Source: Oleiagrimonas sp963817755 (GTDB lineage Bacteria > Pseudomonadota > Gammaproteobacteria > Xanthomonadales > Rhodanobacteraceae). From it: a stretch of DNA of 64,000 nt. This document shows, one piece after another, positions 1-10,160 of the stretch. Each line of letters opens with the position of its first letter. The first letter of the stretch is position 1. The translations under genes were made by a program, and so were the position numbers. A model generated the notes under the pieces. The model was not told the origin of the DNA. It did not search any database and was given only the letters and a program-made list of their open reading frames with translations. The stretch covers positions 248,001 to 312,000 of the forward strand of contig CAWFPB010000002.1 of the NCBI GenBank assembly GCA_963817755.1. Reading direction: 5' to 3'.

Positions 1-2
1 CC

Positions 3-1385
<1,383 letters not shown>

Positions 1386-1412
1386 GCCCGGTCGATCCGA
1401 CCCCGCGACACG

Positions 1413-1440
1413 AAAAACCCCGCTCCGGCGGGGTTTTTCT
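1413..1440 (+). terminator. Intrinsic terminator of groEL
   Basis: A 6-bp perfect GC stem (CCCCGC at 1418-1423, GCGGGG at 1428-1433) with a TCCG loop is flanked by five A on the left and TTTTTCTTTTT on the right. It lies 28 bases after the groEL stop codon. Confidence 0.9.
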
Positions 1441-1499
1441 TTTTCCGGTCGCGATGGTAGCCATGGCGTACAATGGGGGATGGACACATGGGAACACGC

Positions 1500-2054
1500 A
1501 TGGCGCTGAACGCGACCATCCACAAGGCCGAGCTTTCGGTCAGCGACATGGACCGGCACTACTACGCCACCCATGCACTGACGCTGGCACGGCACCCCTC
1601 GGAAACCGAGCGACGCCTGATGGCGCGGCTGCTGGCCTTCATGCTGTATGCCGACGAACGGCTGCAGTTCGGCCGCGGGCTCAGCGACGAGGAAGAACCG
1701 GCCCTGTGGCGCAAGGACTACAGCGAGGCCATCGAGCTTTGGGTCGAGCTCGGCGAACCGGACGAGGTGCGCGTGCGCAAGGCCTGTGGTCGTGCGCAGC
1801 AGGTCGTGGTGCTCAACTACGGGGGGCGCAGCGCCGACCTGTGGTGGGACAGGGTCGGCGCGTCATTGCGCCGTCAGCGCAATCTCAGCGTGTTGGCCAT
1901 CGACGAGGACGCCATGCAGCAACTGACAGACCGTTGCGATCGAGGCATGCGCCTGCAGTGCCTGATCCAGGACGGCGAGTTGCAGATCATCGACGGCGAC
2001 ACCACGCTGGCGATCCGTCCGCAGGCGCGCATGGGCGAATACGCGGTCGCGTGA
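1500..2054 (+). CDS. yaeQ: YaeQ family protein
   Basis: The 184-residue product matches YaeQ along its length: MALNATIHKAELSVSDMDR at the start, LTLARHPSETERRLMARLLAF, YADERLQFGRGLSDEEEP, LWVELGEPDEVRVRKAC and the late QDGELQIIDG. YaeQ proteins have a PD-(D/E)XK nuclease-like fold. In E. coli yaeQ was found as a suppressor affecting rfaH-dependent haemolysin expression, but the biochemical role is unsettled. Upstream in-frame ATGs at 1473 and 1488 exist. I chose 1500 because the family begins MALKATIYK and a GGAA lies 5-6 bases upstream. A TACAAT -10-like hexamer is at 1469-1474. Confidence 0.9.
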   Translation: MALNATIHKAELSVSDMDRHYYATHALTLARHPSETERRLMARLLAFMLYADERLQFGRGLSDEEEPALWRKDYSEAIELWVELGEPDEVRVRKACGRAQQVVVLNYGGRSADLWWDRVGASLRRQRNLSVLAIDEDAMQQLTDRCDRGMRLQCLIQDGELQIIDGDTTLAIRPQARMGEYAVA

Positions 2055-2084
2055 TGCGGTTGATCCGAACCGCCGCGCTGCGGC

Positions 2085-4070
2085 TCAGGGCCGGGGCGGC
2101 GTGGTCGGCTTCTTTCGTTCCGAGGGGTTGACCGCCACCACGCTGGCATGTCCGGCCATGGCCTGTTGCGCACGCAGCGCGGCCGCTTTCGGCCATAGCG
2201 CGTCGAGCCGCCCCTTCAGGCGCAGCCGCGCGATGTTGGTCATGCCCTTGTCCAGTGCCTTCTGGGTCTCGGTTTCCTCCGGGCGCGGAGCGTCCGGCGC
2301 GCGCGTGAGCGCGGCCAGCTGCGGGGCCACGATCCGGGTCAGGGCGAAGTAGTTGTCGTCGATGCCGGTACGCGCCAGGGCCATGCCCGGAAGCTCCCAG
2401 GCCGCCACGTCGCGGTGCTCGGCCGGGGCGCTGTGCAGGGTGGCGGTGTCGACCATCAGGTAGGGCACGGTCTGCAGCAGGAAGCCCTTGCCGTTGCGAA
2501 AGCCGGCCTGCTTGTAGGTGTCCATCAGTGCCGGCAGGTGGTCGCCGAAGAACACGATCAGGGTCGGGCGCTTGCGCCGGGCCAGGGTGTCCGCCAGCCG
2601 GCCCAGCTGCTGGTCGGCGTGGCGGATGTGATAGATGTAGTTCTGCAGCTCGGTCTTCGCCGCTCCGGTCACCTCGGGCGGCACCGGGATGGTGTCGCGC
2701 TCGCGGGTGTCGATGCCGTAGTCCTGGTTGTAGGGGCCGTGCGCCTCGATGCTGATGCCGAGCACGAAGCGCGGCGGCCCGCTGTCGGGAAGCTGGCGCA
2801 GCAGCTCGTCGGTGAAGGACTTGTCGGACATGTACTTGCCGTCGTGCACGGCGTCGTCGGCCGGGAAGTCGCCCTGCGAGACGAAGCGGTCGAAGCCCAG
2901 TTCCTTGAAGGCCGTGGCGCGGTTCCAGAATCCCGGGTCGTTGCCGTGCACGGCCAGGGTCTCGTAGCCATGGTGCCTGAGCAGTCGAACGATGCCGGGG
3001 ATGTGGCGCTCGTGGATCTGCAGGTACGGGAACTGGATGTCCGGGAAATAGCGCAGCGGCAGGCCGGTCAGCACCTCGAATTCGGTGCGGATGGTGCCGC
3101 CGCCGAAGGTCGGCGCGTGCATCTGCCCGGACACGCCGTGTCGCGCCAGGCGGCGCAGGTTGGGCATGAAATCGGTGCCCGGCGGGTAGCCGTTTAGGAT
3201 GGTCGGATCGAAGAACGACTCGCTGAGGATGACCACCACGTCGGGCCTTTGCGTGCCGGTCCCGGCATTGGCCGGCAGCGGCGCCTGCTCCTGGCGGCGG
3301 ATGGCCGGGTCGAACTCGGCCATCATGCGCAACGCGTCGGTGGTGTCCGGCTTGTCCCGGGCCGCGCCGTACTGCAGCTGGAACAGCATCAGCGAACTGA
3401 CCAGGCCGGTGTGCCGGGTGGTGGCCGTGGCCGACCACGGCTGCATGCCCAGGCCGCCGCGGCTGTAGACCGTCGACCAGGCCGGGGTACCCGCCAGCAA
3501 CGAGCCCAGCAGCACGATGGCGATCGAGCCACCGGCCAGGCGGGCGCGCCGTCGATGCCGCAGCATCGGCGGCTCGTAGCGCACCAGCGCCACCAGCACG
3601 ATCAGCGCGATCACCATCAGGGCATAGGGCCACGGGCTGTGCGGAAGGTAGCCGCTGAGCAGCTCGCCGCCGCCGTCGCCCATCTGCCCGACCATGCGGA
3701 AGTCGGCCGGCATCAGCGGGGTGCCGAGGTTGGCCACCTTCAGCGCGTTGATTCCGTACAGCACCGCCTCGACGGCGAAGGCGAGCAGGAATGAAAGGAC
3801 CGCCTTGCGCAGCAGCGCCAGCAGGGCCAGCGCCAGCAGCAGCCCGGGCAGGGCGTTGGCCAGCATGCGCCAGGGCGCTGCATACCAGTGCGCCCAGGAG
3901 GGCGCGGACCACAGTGCCTGCGGCGCAATGCCGGCGCCGCCGTCCAGCAGGTTCGTGAACAGCGTGAACAGCAGCGCCATGAGCACCAGCGTGCCGGCCT
4001 TGAGCGGCAGGCTCCAGTGCGCGGATGATCGAAGGGGCTTGGCGGCAATCCTGGGCACGGCGGTTGGCAT
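2085..4070 (-). CDS. LTA synthase-like membrane sulfatase / phosphoglycerol transferase family protein
   Basis: The 661-residue inner-membrane protein has about five N-terminal hydrophobic segments (roughly residues 25-185) and then a large periplasmic alkaline-phosphatase-superfamily domain. Family motifs are visible: VVVILSESFFDPT (metal site), APTFGGGTIRTEFEVLTG (expected nucleophile Thr region), GISIEAHGPYN and VFFGDHLPAL (metal ligands). Relatives include LtaS, MdoB/OpgB and related transferases that move phosphoglycerol or phosphoethanolamine onto surface polymers. A Gram-negative of this type should not make LTA, so periplasmic glucan or LPS decoration is the more likely job, but that is inference. 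It is divergent from glnE across 135 bp. Confidence 0.85.
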   Translation of the reverse strand: MPTAVPRIAAKPLRSSAHWSLPLKAGTLVLMALLFTLFTNLLDGGAGIAPQALWSAPSWAHWYAAPWRMLANALPGLLLALALLALLRKAVLSFLLAFAVEAVLYGINALKVANLGTPLMPADFRMVGQMGDGGGELLSGYLPHSPWPYALMVIALIVLVALVRYEPPMLRHRRRARLAGGSIAIVLLGSLLAGTPAWSTVYSRGGLGMQPWSATATTRHTGLVSSLMLFQLQYGAARDKPDTTDALRMMAEFDPAIRRQEQAPLPANAGTGTQRPDVVVILSESFFDPTILNGYPPGTDFMPNLRRLARHGVSGQMHAPTFGGGTIRTEFEVLTGLPLRYFPDIQFPYLQIHERHIPGIVRLLRHHGYETLAVHGNDPGFWNRATAFKELGFDRFVSQGDFPADDAVHDGKYMSDKSFTDELLRQLPDSGPPRFVLGISIEAHGPYNQDYGIDTRERDTIPVPPEVTGAAKTELQNYIYHIRHADQQLGRLADTLARRKRPTLIVFFGDHLPALMDTYKQAGFRNGKGFLLQTVPYLMVDTATLHSAPAEHRDVAAWELPGMALARTGIDDNYFALTRIVAPQLAALTRAPDAPRPEETETQKALDKGMTNIARLRLKGRLDALWPKAAALRAQQAMAGHASVVAVNPSERKKPTTPPRP

Positions 4071-4205
4071 CCGAATGCGAATGAATGGCGCTGTTCGTTC
4101 GCAACGCCGTCATGAAACTGTAACGTGCGGCAGATGAATGGAAAGCCATGTGCCGTAGCGGATACGTCGTATGGCGAAAGTGTGCCCGCAGGCGATAATG
4201 GATAC

Positions 4206-7079
4206 ATGAGTGCATCCCCCCTGCCGCAGGCGCTGGAAACGCGCGTGGCCGAACGCTATTCGGAAATCATCGCCCGCTGCCGCGCAGCCGGTGTCACCGT
4301 GCACGACGATGCCGGCGTATCCGAGCGTATCCGGCGCATGCTGCTGGTCAGCGATTTCGCCGGCGAGGTGCTGATGCGCCAGCCGCACCTGCTCGGTGCC
4401 GATGGCCTGGACTGGCTGCGCGGCGGCGGGGACATCGACGTACGGGCGGCGCAGCTGCAGTTGCCCGACGACGAGGCCGGCTGCATGCGTGTCCTGCGCG
4501 AATTCCGCGATGCCGAGGCCATGCGCCTGGTGTTCCGCGACGCCAACGGCCTGGACGACCTGGGCGACACCCTCAGCGACACCAGCACGCTGTACGAGTC
4601 CCTGCTGCAGCGTGCGTTGGAGTGGGCCGAGCGCAGCCTGAGGGCACGCTATGGCGAGGCTCGCAATGGCGAGGGCGAGATTCAGCGCATGGTGGTACTG
4701 GGCTTCGGCAAGCTCGGAGGGAGCGAGCTCAATTTCTCCTCCGATGTCGACCTGGTGCTCGGGTATGCCGAGTCCGGGAACAGCGACGGGCGTGGCGAAC
4801 TGGACAATGGCGAGTACTTCGCGCGCCTGGGACGCCAACTGGTGCGCCTGCTGGCCGAGCCGACCGCCCAGGGGATCGTGGCGCGGGTGGACCTGCGCCT
4901 GCGCCCGTTCGGAAACGCCGGGCGGCTGGCGCTGCCGTTCTCCGCCATGGAGCAGTACTACCAGCGCGAGGGTCGCGACTGGGAGCGCTATGCATGGATC
5001 AAGGCGCGCCCGGTGGCCGGCGACCGGGTCGCGGGCAGGGAACTGCTGCAGATGTTGCGGCCATTCGTCTACCGCAAGTACCTGGACTACACCGCGTTCG
5101 CCGGTTTGCGCGACATGAAGGCGCGCATCGATGCCGAGGTGGCTCGCAAGGACCTTTCGGAAAATCTCAAGCAGGGACCGGGCGGCATCCGCGAGGTCGA
5201 ATTCGTGGTGCAGCTCGAGCAGTTGATCCGCGGTGGTCGCGACCCTTCACTGCGCGTGCGCGGGCTGCTGCCGGCGCTGGAGGCGTGCGAATCGCGAGGC
5301 TACATCCCCGGCGGACGGGCGCGACGACTGCGCGAAGCCTGGGCCTTCCTGCGTCACCTCGAGAATCGCGTGCAGATGCTGCGTGACGCGCAGACGCACG
5401 ATATTCCGGATGATCCGGAGCTTCGCGCACGCATCGCCCTGGGCCTGGGTTACGTGGACTGGGACGCGCTGGCCGCCGAGCTGGCGCGCCACCGCGATGC
5501 GGTCACCGAGGAATTCCACGCGGTGCTGGTGCCCGACGCCGGCGAACACGCGTCCGCGCCGGAACGCGAAAGCGCCCTGTGGCGCGCCGCCGCCGAGCAG
5601 CGCCTGGATGTGGAACATCTCCGCGAAAGCGGATTCGAGGATGGCCAGGCGCTGGCCGATGCCCTCAACACCCTGTCGCGGGCCGCCGCGGTACGCGCGA
5701 TGTCGGCACGCAGCCGCGCACGGCTGGAGCGCTTGATGCCGCAGCTGATCACCGCGGCTCGCGAGACTCCGGCACCGGACCTGTGCCTGCGCCGCCTGGT
5801 GCGGCTGGTGCAGGCGGTGGCACGGCGATCGTCCTACCTGTCACTGCTGGAGGAGCAACCGGCGGCCAGGCGTCGGCTGGCGCAGCTGTTTGCCGAACAC
5901 GCCTTTCTGGCCGATTGCGTCATCGCCCAGCCCTTGCTGCTGGACGACGTGCTGGATCCACGCATGGACCAGCTGCCGCTCAAGCGCGCCGACATCGCCG
6001 AGGAAATCGCGCGTGCACTGACCGCGCTGGACGAGCGCGACGCCGAAGGCGAGCTTGAGCGCATCAACGAACTGAAGGCCAGCCTGGCGTTCCGCCTGGG
6101 ACTGGCCTTCCGTGACGGACGCGCCGACGCCGTCGCCTGCGCCCGTCGCCTGGCGGCGCTGGCGGGCGAGACCGTGGGGGCGGTGGTGGCCCTGGCCGAG
6201 CGCGAGCTGGTCGCCCAGCACGGGCGCCTGCCCGGCGGCGAGGGTTCGGGTTTCTGCGTGCTCGGCTACGGCAGCCTGGGCGGCGAGGAGCTGGGCTTTG
6301 CCTCGGACCTGGACCTGGTGTTCGTCTACGACGGCGCCCGCGCGCACGGGTGCAGTGACGGGCCGCGGCCGCTGGACGGCATGCGCTGGTACCAGCGCAT
6401 GGCGCAACGCGTCATGCACTGGTTGTCGACCCTGACCCGCGCCGGGCGCCTGTACGAGGTCGATACGCGTCTGCGTCCGGACGGATCCAAGAGCATGCTG
6501 GTGACCAGCCTGGAAGCGTTCGAGTCCTACCAGCGCGAGCGCGCCTGGACCTGGGAGCACCAGGCCTTGCTGCGCGCACGTCCGGTGGCCGGCGACGGTG
6601 CGCTCGGCGAGCGCCTCCGCAAGGTGCGCAAGTCGGTGCTCTCGCAATCGCGGGACCCCGCGGCCGTGCGTACCGAGGTGGTGGCCATGCGCATGCGCTG
6701 GCGCAAGGAGCGAGATCGTTCCGGCGCCGACACGCTCGATCTCAAGCAGGGGGCCGGGGCCCTGCTCGATATCGAGTTCCTGCTTCAGGGCCTGGTGCTG
6801 GCGCATGCGGCGACGCTGCCGGCGCTTCTGGAACACACTGCCAACGCATCCCTGATCGGGGCCTGCCGCGAGGCCGGCTTGCTGGACGAAGCACAGGCCG
6901 GCGCGCTGGCCGAGGCGCATGCCGACCTGCTGGGGCGTGCCCTGATCTGCACGCTGGACGCACGCCCGAGAGTGGTCGGGCGCGATGCAGGTGTGCAGCG
7001 CTGTTGCGAGGCCGTGCTCGCGACTTCGCTCAAGCTGGGGTTCGATTTCCGTCCGCTGGCCAACGTGGTGGCGGACTGA
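4206..7079 (+). CDS. glnE: Bifunctional glutamine synthetase adenylyltransferase / adenylyl-removing enzyme
   Basis: GlnE adenylylates glutamine synthetase and removes the AMP again under PII control, setting nitrogen assimilation. The 957-residue length is normal for the family. Two nucleotidyltransferase domains are evident. The N-terminal (adenylyl-removing) domain has GFGKLGGSELNFSSDVD near residue 166 with the Asp pair at about 180/182. The C-terminal (adenylyltransferase) domain has GYGSLGGEELGFASDLD near residue 687 with the Asp pair at about 701/703. The open frame extends back to 4125, but ATG 4206 fits family length and leaves a divergent promoter space toward the sulfatase gene. 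Confidence 0.97.
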   Translation: MSASPLPQALETRVAERYSEIIARCRAAGVTVHDDAGVSERIRRMLLVSDFAGEVLMRQPHLLGADGLDWLRGGGDIDVRAAQLQLPDDEAGCMRVLREFRDAEAMRLVFRDANGLDDLGDTLSDTSTLYESLLQRALEWAERSLRARYGEARNGEGEIQRMVVLGFGKLGGSELNFSSDVDLVLGYAESGNSDGRGELDNGEYFARLGRQLVRLLAEPTAQGIVARVDLRLRPFGNAGRLALPFSAMEQYYQREGRDWERYAWIKARPVAGDRVAGRELLQMLRPFVYRKYLDYTAFAGLRDMKARIDAEVARKDLSENLKQGPGGIREVEFVVQLEQLIRGGRDPSLRVRGLLPALEACESRGYIPGGRARRLREAWAFLRHLENRVQMLRDAQTHDIPDDPELRARIALGLGYVDWDALAAELARHRDAVTEEFHAVLVPDAGEHASAPERESALWRAAAEQRLDVEHLRESGFEDGQALADALNTLSRAAAVRAMSARSRARLERLMPQLITAARETPAPDLCLRRLVRLVQAVARRSSYLSLLEEQPAARRRLAQLFAEHAFLADCVIAQPLLLDDVLDPRMDQLPLKRADIAEEIARALTALDERDAEGELERINELKASLAFRLGLAFRDGRADAVACARRLAALAGETVGAVVALAERELVAQHGRLPGGEGSGFCVLGYGSLGGEELGFASDLDLVFVYDGARAHGCSDGPRPLDGMRWYQRMAQRVMHWLSTLTRAGRLYEVDTRLRPDGSKSMLVTSLEAFESYQRERAWTWEHQALLRARPVAGDGALGERLRKVRKSVLSQSRDPAAVRTEVVAMRMRWRKERDRSGADTLDLKQGAGALLDIEFLLQGLVLAHAATLPALLEHTANASLIGACREAGLLDEAQAGALAEAHADLLGRALICTLDARPRVVGRDAGVQRCCEAVLATSLKLGFDFRPLANVVAD

Positions 7080-7085
7080 AGCGTT

Positions 7086-7106
7086 GGCGGGCGAGGCTTG
7101 CCCGCC
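7086..7106. terminator. Hairpin between convergent glnE and yqeY
   Basis: A 7-bp perfect stem (GGCGGGC at 7086-7092, GCCCGCC at 7100-7106) with a 7-nt loop starts 7 bases after the glnE stop. No T-tract follows, so termination strength is uncertain. Confidence 0.4.
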
Positions 7107-7125
7107 GGATGCGCGATGCGTGGGT

Positions 7126-7569
7126 TCAGCCCAGGCGCTGCTTGACCAGTCCCGAGACCGCGCCCATGTCGGCGCGGCCGGCGGCACGCTGCTTGAGCAG
7201 GCCCATGACCTTGCCCATGTCGCGCACCGAGTCGGCGCCGGTCTCGGCGATGGCGGCATCGATCATGGCCGACAGTTCGGCCTGGTCCAGTTGCGCCGGG
7301 AGATAGGCCTCGATCACGCCGATCTCGAAACGTTCGGTTTCGGCGAGGTCCGGTCGATCGGCGCTTTCGTATTGCTGCAGCGAGTCGCGCCGCTGCTTGA
7401 GCATTTTCTCCAGCACGCCCAGCACCTGGGCATCGTCCAGTTCGATGCGCTCGTCCACCTCACGCTGCTTGATGGCGGCGTTGATCAGGCGGATGACCCC
7501 CAGGCGCGGCTTTTCGCCGGCGCGCATGGCGGTCTTCATGTCTTCGGTCAGGCGGATCTTCAGGCTCAT
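7126..7569 (-). CDS. GatB/YqeY domain protein
   Basis: The 147-residue protein is a stand-alone YqeY domain. It is related to the C-terminal tRNA-binding domain of GatB and the tail of some glutaminyl-tRNA synthetases. It begins MSLKIRLTEDMKTAMRAGEKPRLGVIRLINAAIKQREVDERIEL and ends with the typical ADMGAVSGLVKQRLG. Its molecular role is not established. The rpsU-YqeY neighbourhood is conserved in many proteobacteria, where dnaG-rpoD often follows; here the next gene in this direction is convergent glnE, so the macromolecular-synthesis arrangement is incomplete. The rpsU terminator lies between the two genes, so this gene probably needs readthrough or its own promoter. Confidence 0.9.
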   Translation of the reverse strand: MSLKIRLTEDMKTAMRAGEKPRLGVIRLINAAIKQREVDERIELDDAQVLGVLEKMLKQRRDSLQQYESADRPDLAETERFEIGVIEAYLPAQLDQAELSAMIDAAIAETGADSVRDMGKVMGLLKQRAAGRADMGAVSGLVKQRLG

Positions 7570-7603
7570 GGGATGTCCCGGGGAATGAAGTCATGCAAAC
7601 GCG

Positions 7604-7633
7604 AAAAGCCGGTGTCGAGTTCACGACACCGGC
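7604..7633 (-). terminator. Intrinsic terminator of rpsU
   Basis: Read on the minus strand, a 10-bp perfect stem (arms 7624-7633 and 7608-7617, 6-nt loop) is followed by four T (AAAA at 7604-7607 on the plus strand). It lies about 80 bases past the rpsU stop codon. Confidence 0.75.
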
Positions 7634-7714
7634 CGATGCAGGCTTGTAGCGACAAGGGCCGTCAGGCCTGGCCGAAGATCGGTCAGGCGGATCTGGCCGC
7701 GCTGTGCCGGATGC

Positions 7715-7930
7715 TCAGTACAGACGCGTGCGGCGCGCGTTGTCGCGCGACAGGCGGCGCAGGTGACGCTTCACCGCGGCCGCGCGCTTGCGCTTGCGCT
7801 CCTGGGTCGGCTTCTCGTAGTACTCGCGCTTGCGGGTCTCGGCCAGCACACCGGCCTTTTCGCAGGTACGCTTGAAGCGACGCAGGGCAAGCTCGAACGG
7901 CTCGTTCTCGCGGACTTTGACGCTGGGCAT
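7715..7930 (-). CDS. rpsU: 30S ribosomal protein S21 (bS21)
   Basis: The 71-residue, strongly basic protein MPSVKVRENEPFELALRRFK... matches bS21 end to end, including the C-terminal KRHLRRLSRDNARRTRLY. It binds near the 3' end of 16S rRNA and helps initiation. The ATG at 7930 is preceded by a GGAG. Longer in-frame starts would run through the promoter and are not credible. It is transcribed away from tsaD from a strong promoter (7979-8008) and has its own terminator. Confidence 0.98.
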   Translation of the reverse strand: MPSVKVRENEPFELALRRFKRTCEKAGVLAETRKREYYEKPTQERKRKRAAAVKRHLRRLSRDNARRTRLY

Positions 7931-7978
7931 GGAATCTCCACTTGGTAAACTGGCCCGCTGTATTCGGGCGAGCCGTAA

Positions 7979-8008
7979 ATTATAACGTGAGCATGAGCAT
8001 TTTTTCAA
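7979..8008 (-). promoter_or_regulatory. rpsU sigma-70 promoter, overlapping the tsaD 5' end
   Basis: On the minus strand a TTGAAA -35 (8003-8008) is separated by 18 bp from a perfect TATAAT -10 (7979-7984). That is about 48 bases upstream of the rpsU start. The -35 lies inside the first codons of divergent tsaD (start 7993). It is the best sigma-70 promoter match I found in the window. Confidence 0.8.
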
Positions 8009-9042
8009 AGCCTGTGTTGGGCGTGGAATCGTCCTGCGATGAAACCGGGGTGGCGCTGTACCAGCCCGGGCGCGGTTTGCTGGCCCATGCCCTGTATTCG
8101 CAGGTCGAGCTGCATGCCCAATACGGTGGCGTGGTACCGGAACTGGCCAGCCGAGACCACGTGCGCAAGCTGCTCCCGCTCGTGCGCGAGACGCTGGCCC
8201 GGGCCGGCCTCGGCATGGGCGAACTGGGCGGCGTGGCCTACACCGCCGGGCCGGGCCTGGTGGGCGCCCTGCTGGTCGGCGCCAGTGCCGCGCGGGCCAT
8301 GGCCTGGGCCCTGGACGTGCCGGCCATCGGCGTACACCACATGGAAGGCCATCTGCTGGCCCCGCTGCTGGAGCCCGATCCGCCCGCGCCGCCTTTCGTG
8401 GCGCTGCTGGTCTCCGGCGGCCACTCGATGCTGGTGGCGGTGCGCGGCATCGGCGAATACGAGGTCCTGGGCGACACCCTGGACGATGCCGCCGGCGAGG
8501 CCTTCGACAAGACCGCCAAGCTGATGGGCCTGGCGTACCCCGGTGGCCCGGCGCTGGCCGCCGAGGCGCTCAAGGGCAATCCCGACGCCTTCCGGTTTGC
8601 TCGCCCGATGACCGACCGTCCGGGGCTGGACTTCAGTTTCTCGGGCCTGAAGACCCAGGTGCTGCTGGCCTGGAACCGGAGCGACCAGAGTGCGCAGACC
8701 CGTGCCGACATCGCCAGTGGCTTCGAGCAGGCCATTGTCGACACCCTGGCCATCAAGTGCCGACGCGCGCTCGAGGCCACCGGCATGTCGCGGCTGGTGA
8801 TCGCCGGTGGCGTCGGCGCCAACCGGCGCCTGCGCGCGCAGCTGGCCGAGGCCGGGGAAAAGGACGGCTTCCGCGTGTATTTCCCGCGCATGGAGTTCTG
8901 CACCGACAATGGCGCGATGATTGCCCTGGCCGGCGCCATCCGCCTGTCCGCCGGTCAGCACCAGGGGCTGCAGATCCAGGTGCAACCGCGCTGGAGCCTG
9001 GAGACGCTGGCCCCGGTTCCGCCCGCGCCCGCATCCGCCTGA
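7993..9042 (+). CDS. tsaD: tRNA N6-adenosine threonylcarbamoyltransferase TsaD
   Basis: TsaD (formerly Gcp/YgjD) transfers the threonylcarbamoyl group onto A37 of ANN-decoding tRNAs, with TsaB and TsaE. The 349-residue product shows VLGVESSCDETGVALY, the metal-binding HMEGH (His116/His120), LLVSGGHSML, GDTLDDAAGEAFDKTAKLMGL, FSFSGLKTQ, IAGGVGANRRLR and FCTDNGAMIA with the third metal ligand Asp305. ATG 7993 gives the canonical N-terminus. An upstream frame from 7942 would run through the rpsU leader. No clear Shine-Dalgarno precedes it. Confidence 0.97.
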   Translation: MSIFSKPVLGVESSCDETGVALYQPGRGLLAHALYSQVELHAQYGGVVPELASRDHVRKLLPLVRETLARAGLGMGELGGVAYTAGPGLVGALLVGASAARAMAWALDVPAIGVHHMEGHLLAPLLEPDPPAPPFVALLVSGGHSMLVAVRGIGEYEVLGDTLDDAAGEAFDKTAKLMGLAYPGGPALAAEALKGNPDAFRFARPMTDRPGLDFSFSGLKTQVLLAWNRSDQSAQTRADIASGFEQAIVDTLAIKCRRALEATGMSRLVIAGGVGANRRLRAQLAEAGEKDGFRVYFPRMEFCTDNGAMIALAGAIRLSAGQHQGLQIQVQPRWSLETLAPVPPAPASA

Positions 9043-9089
9043 ACCGACGCCGCGTACACTGTGCCATTCACGAACACCCAAGGCAGAGC

Positions 9090-9449
9090 ATGGACATCGT
9101 CTTCATCGAACGACTGAAAATCGACACCATCATCGGCATCTACGAGTGGGAGCGGATGGTGCGCCAGACGGTGACGCTGGACCTGGAAATGGCCTTCGAC
9201 AACACCGCGCCTGCGGCCACCGACGACATCGGGGACGCGCTCAACTACAAGGCCGTGTCCAAGCGCCTGATCGAATTCGTCGAGGCATCCGAGTTCGGCC
9301 TGGTCGAGACCCTGGCCGAGCGTTGCGCGCAGATCGTGCGCGAGGAATTCGGCGTGGCCTGGCTGCGCTTGCGCCTGCGCAAGCCCGGCGCGGTGCGCGG
9401 GGCCAAGGCCGTCGGCGTGCAGATCGAGCGCGGCACGCGCCCGCAATGA
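9090..9449 (+). CDS. folB: Dihydroneopterin aldolase FolB
   Basis: This enzyme converts dihydroneopterin to 6-hydroxymethyl-dihydropterin plus glycolaldehyde in folate synthesis. The 119-residue protein has the typical MDIVFIERLKIDTIIGIYEWER start, QTVTLDLEM, the LNYKAVSKRL region and LVETLAERCA. Length fits the family. It starts 47 bases after tsaD, and its stop overlaps the folK start (ATGA), so the two folate genes are translationally coupled. Confidence 0.95.
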   Translation: MDIVFIERLKIDTIIGIYEWERMVRQTVTLDLEMAFDNTAPAATDDIGDALNYKAVSKRLIEFVEASEFGLVETLAERCAQIVREEFGVAWLRLRLRKPGAVRGAKAVGVQIERGTRPQ

Positions 9450-9931
9450 CCGACGCGTTCCTGAGCCTGGGCAGCAACATCGCGCCCGAACGCCACCTGC
9501 GCGCGGCGCTGGCAGCGCTGCGCGAGCGCTTCGGCGACATCGAGGTATCGCCGACCTATCGCACTGCCGCGGTCGGCTTCGAGGGCGAGGATTTCCTCAA
9601 CCTGGGCGTGCGCATCGACACCGACCTGGAACCCGGGGCCCTGAACGACTGGCTGCACGCGCTGGAGGATGCCCAGGGCCGGCGCCGCGACGGGCCGCGC
9701 TTTTCCAGCCGCACCCTGGATATCGACATCGTGCTGTACGGCGATCGCATCGTGCGCGGGCCGGGGCATCTGGAGATCCCGCGCGAGGACCTGCGCCACG
9801 CCTTCGTCCTCAAGCCGCTGGCCGACATCGCGCCGGACGTGGTCGTGCCCGGCGACGGGCGCACGCTGGGGCGGCTTTGGGCCGTGCATCCGGATCATGG
9901 GCGGGATTTCGAGGTCGTTGCGCTGGATTGA
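9446..9931 (+). CDS. folK: 6-hydroxymethyl-7,8-dihydropterin pyrophosphokinase FolK
   Basis: FolK transfers pyrophosphate from ATP to 6-hydroxymethyl-dihydropterin, the step after FolB. The 161-residue protein shows FLSLGSNI near the N-terminus, SPTYRTAAVG, FLNLGVRIDTDLEP, the signature RDGPRFSSRTLDIDIVLYG (metal-binding Asp pair) and IPREDLRHAFVLKPLADIAP. It overlaps folB by four bases. Downstream is repeat-filled spacer and then a convergent pteridine reductase, which groups three pterin genes. Confidence 0.96.
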   Translation: MTDAFLSLGSNIAPERHLRAALAALRERFGDIEVSPTYRTAAVGFEGEDFLNLGVRIDTDLEPGALNDWLHALEDAQGRRRDGPRFSSRTLDIDIVLYGDRIVRGPGHLEIPREDLRHAFVLKPLADIAPDVVVPGDGRTLGRLWAVHPDHGRDFEVVALD

Positions 9932-9984
9932 GCGGGGGCCGGGTGCACGTCTCGTCGGTTGGCGCCTTGCTTCGTGTCAGCCTG

Positions 9985-10160
9985 CGGAACCCCCTCTCCC
10001 GCAAGGGGATTTCCTTCGGTCACCTGCCTCCCCCTGCTGCGCAGGGGGAGGTCGTCGGCACGTAGGGTCGCGTACCGCAGGTCGAGTGGTAGGCGGGCGG
10101 GCGTTTTGTGACGTGCGCCAGCGCAACACCCTCCCCTTTGGGGGAGGGCGGGGGTGGGGG
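9985..10160. repeat. Intergenic repeat region with GC-rich hairpins
   Basis: The 318-bp spacer between convergent folK and the pteridine reductase holds no gene. It contains a perfect 10-bp inverted repeat (10027-10036 with 10042-10051, loop CTGCG) and a perfect 8-bp inverted repeat CCCTCCCC/GGGGAGGG (10129-10136 with 10141-10148), followed by GGGGGTGGGG. An imperfect CCCTCTCCC...GGGG unit lies near 9990. Such CCCTCCCC/GGGGAGGG modules are a familiar class of dispersed intergenic repeat in GC-rich proteobacteria. Here they may also act as a convergent terminator. Confidence 0.6.
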
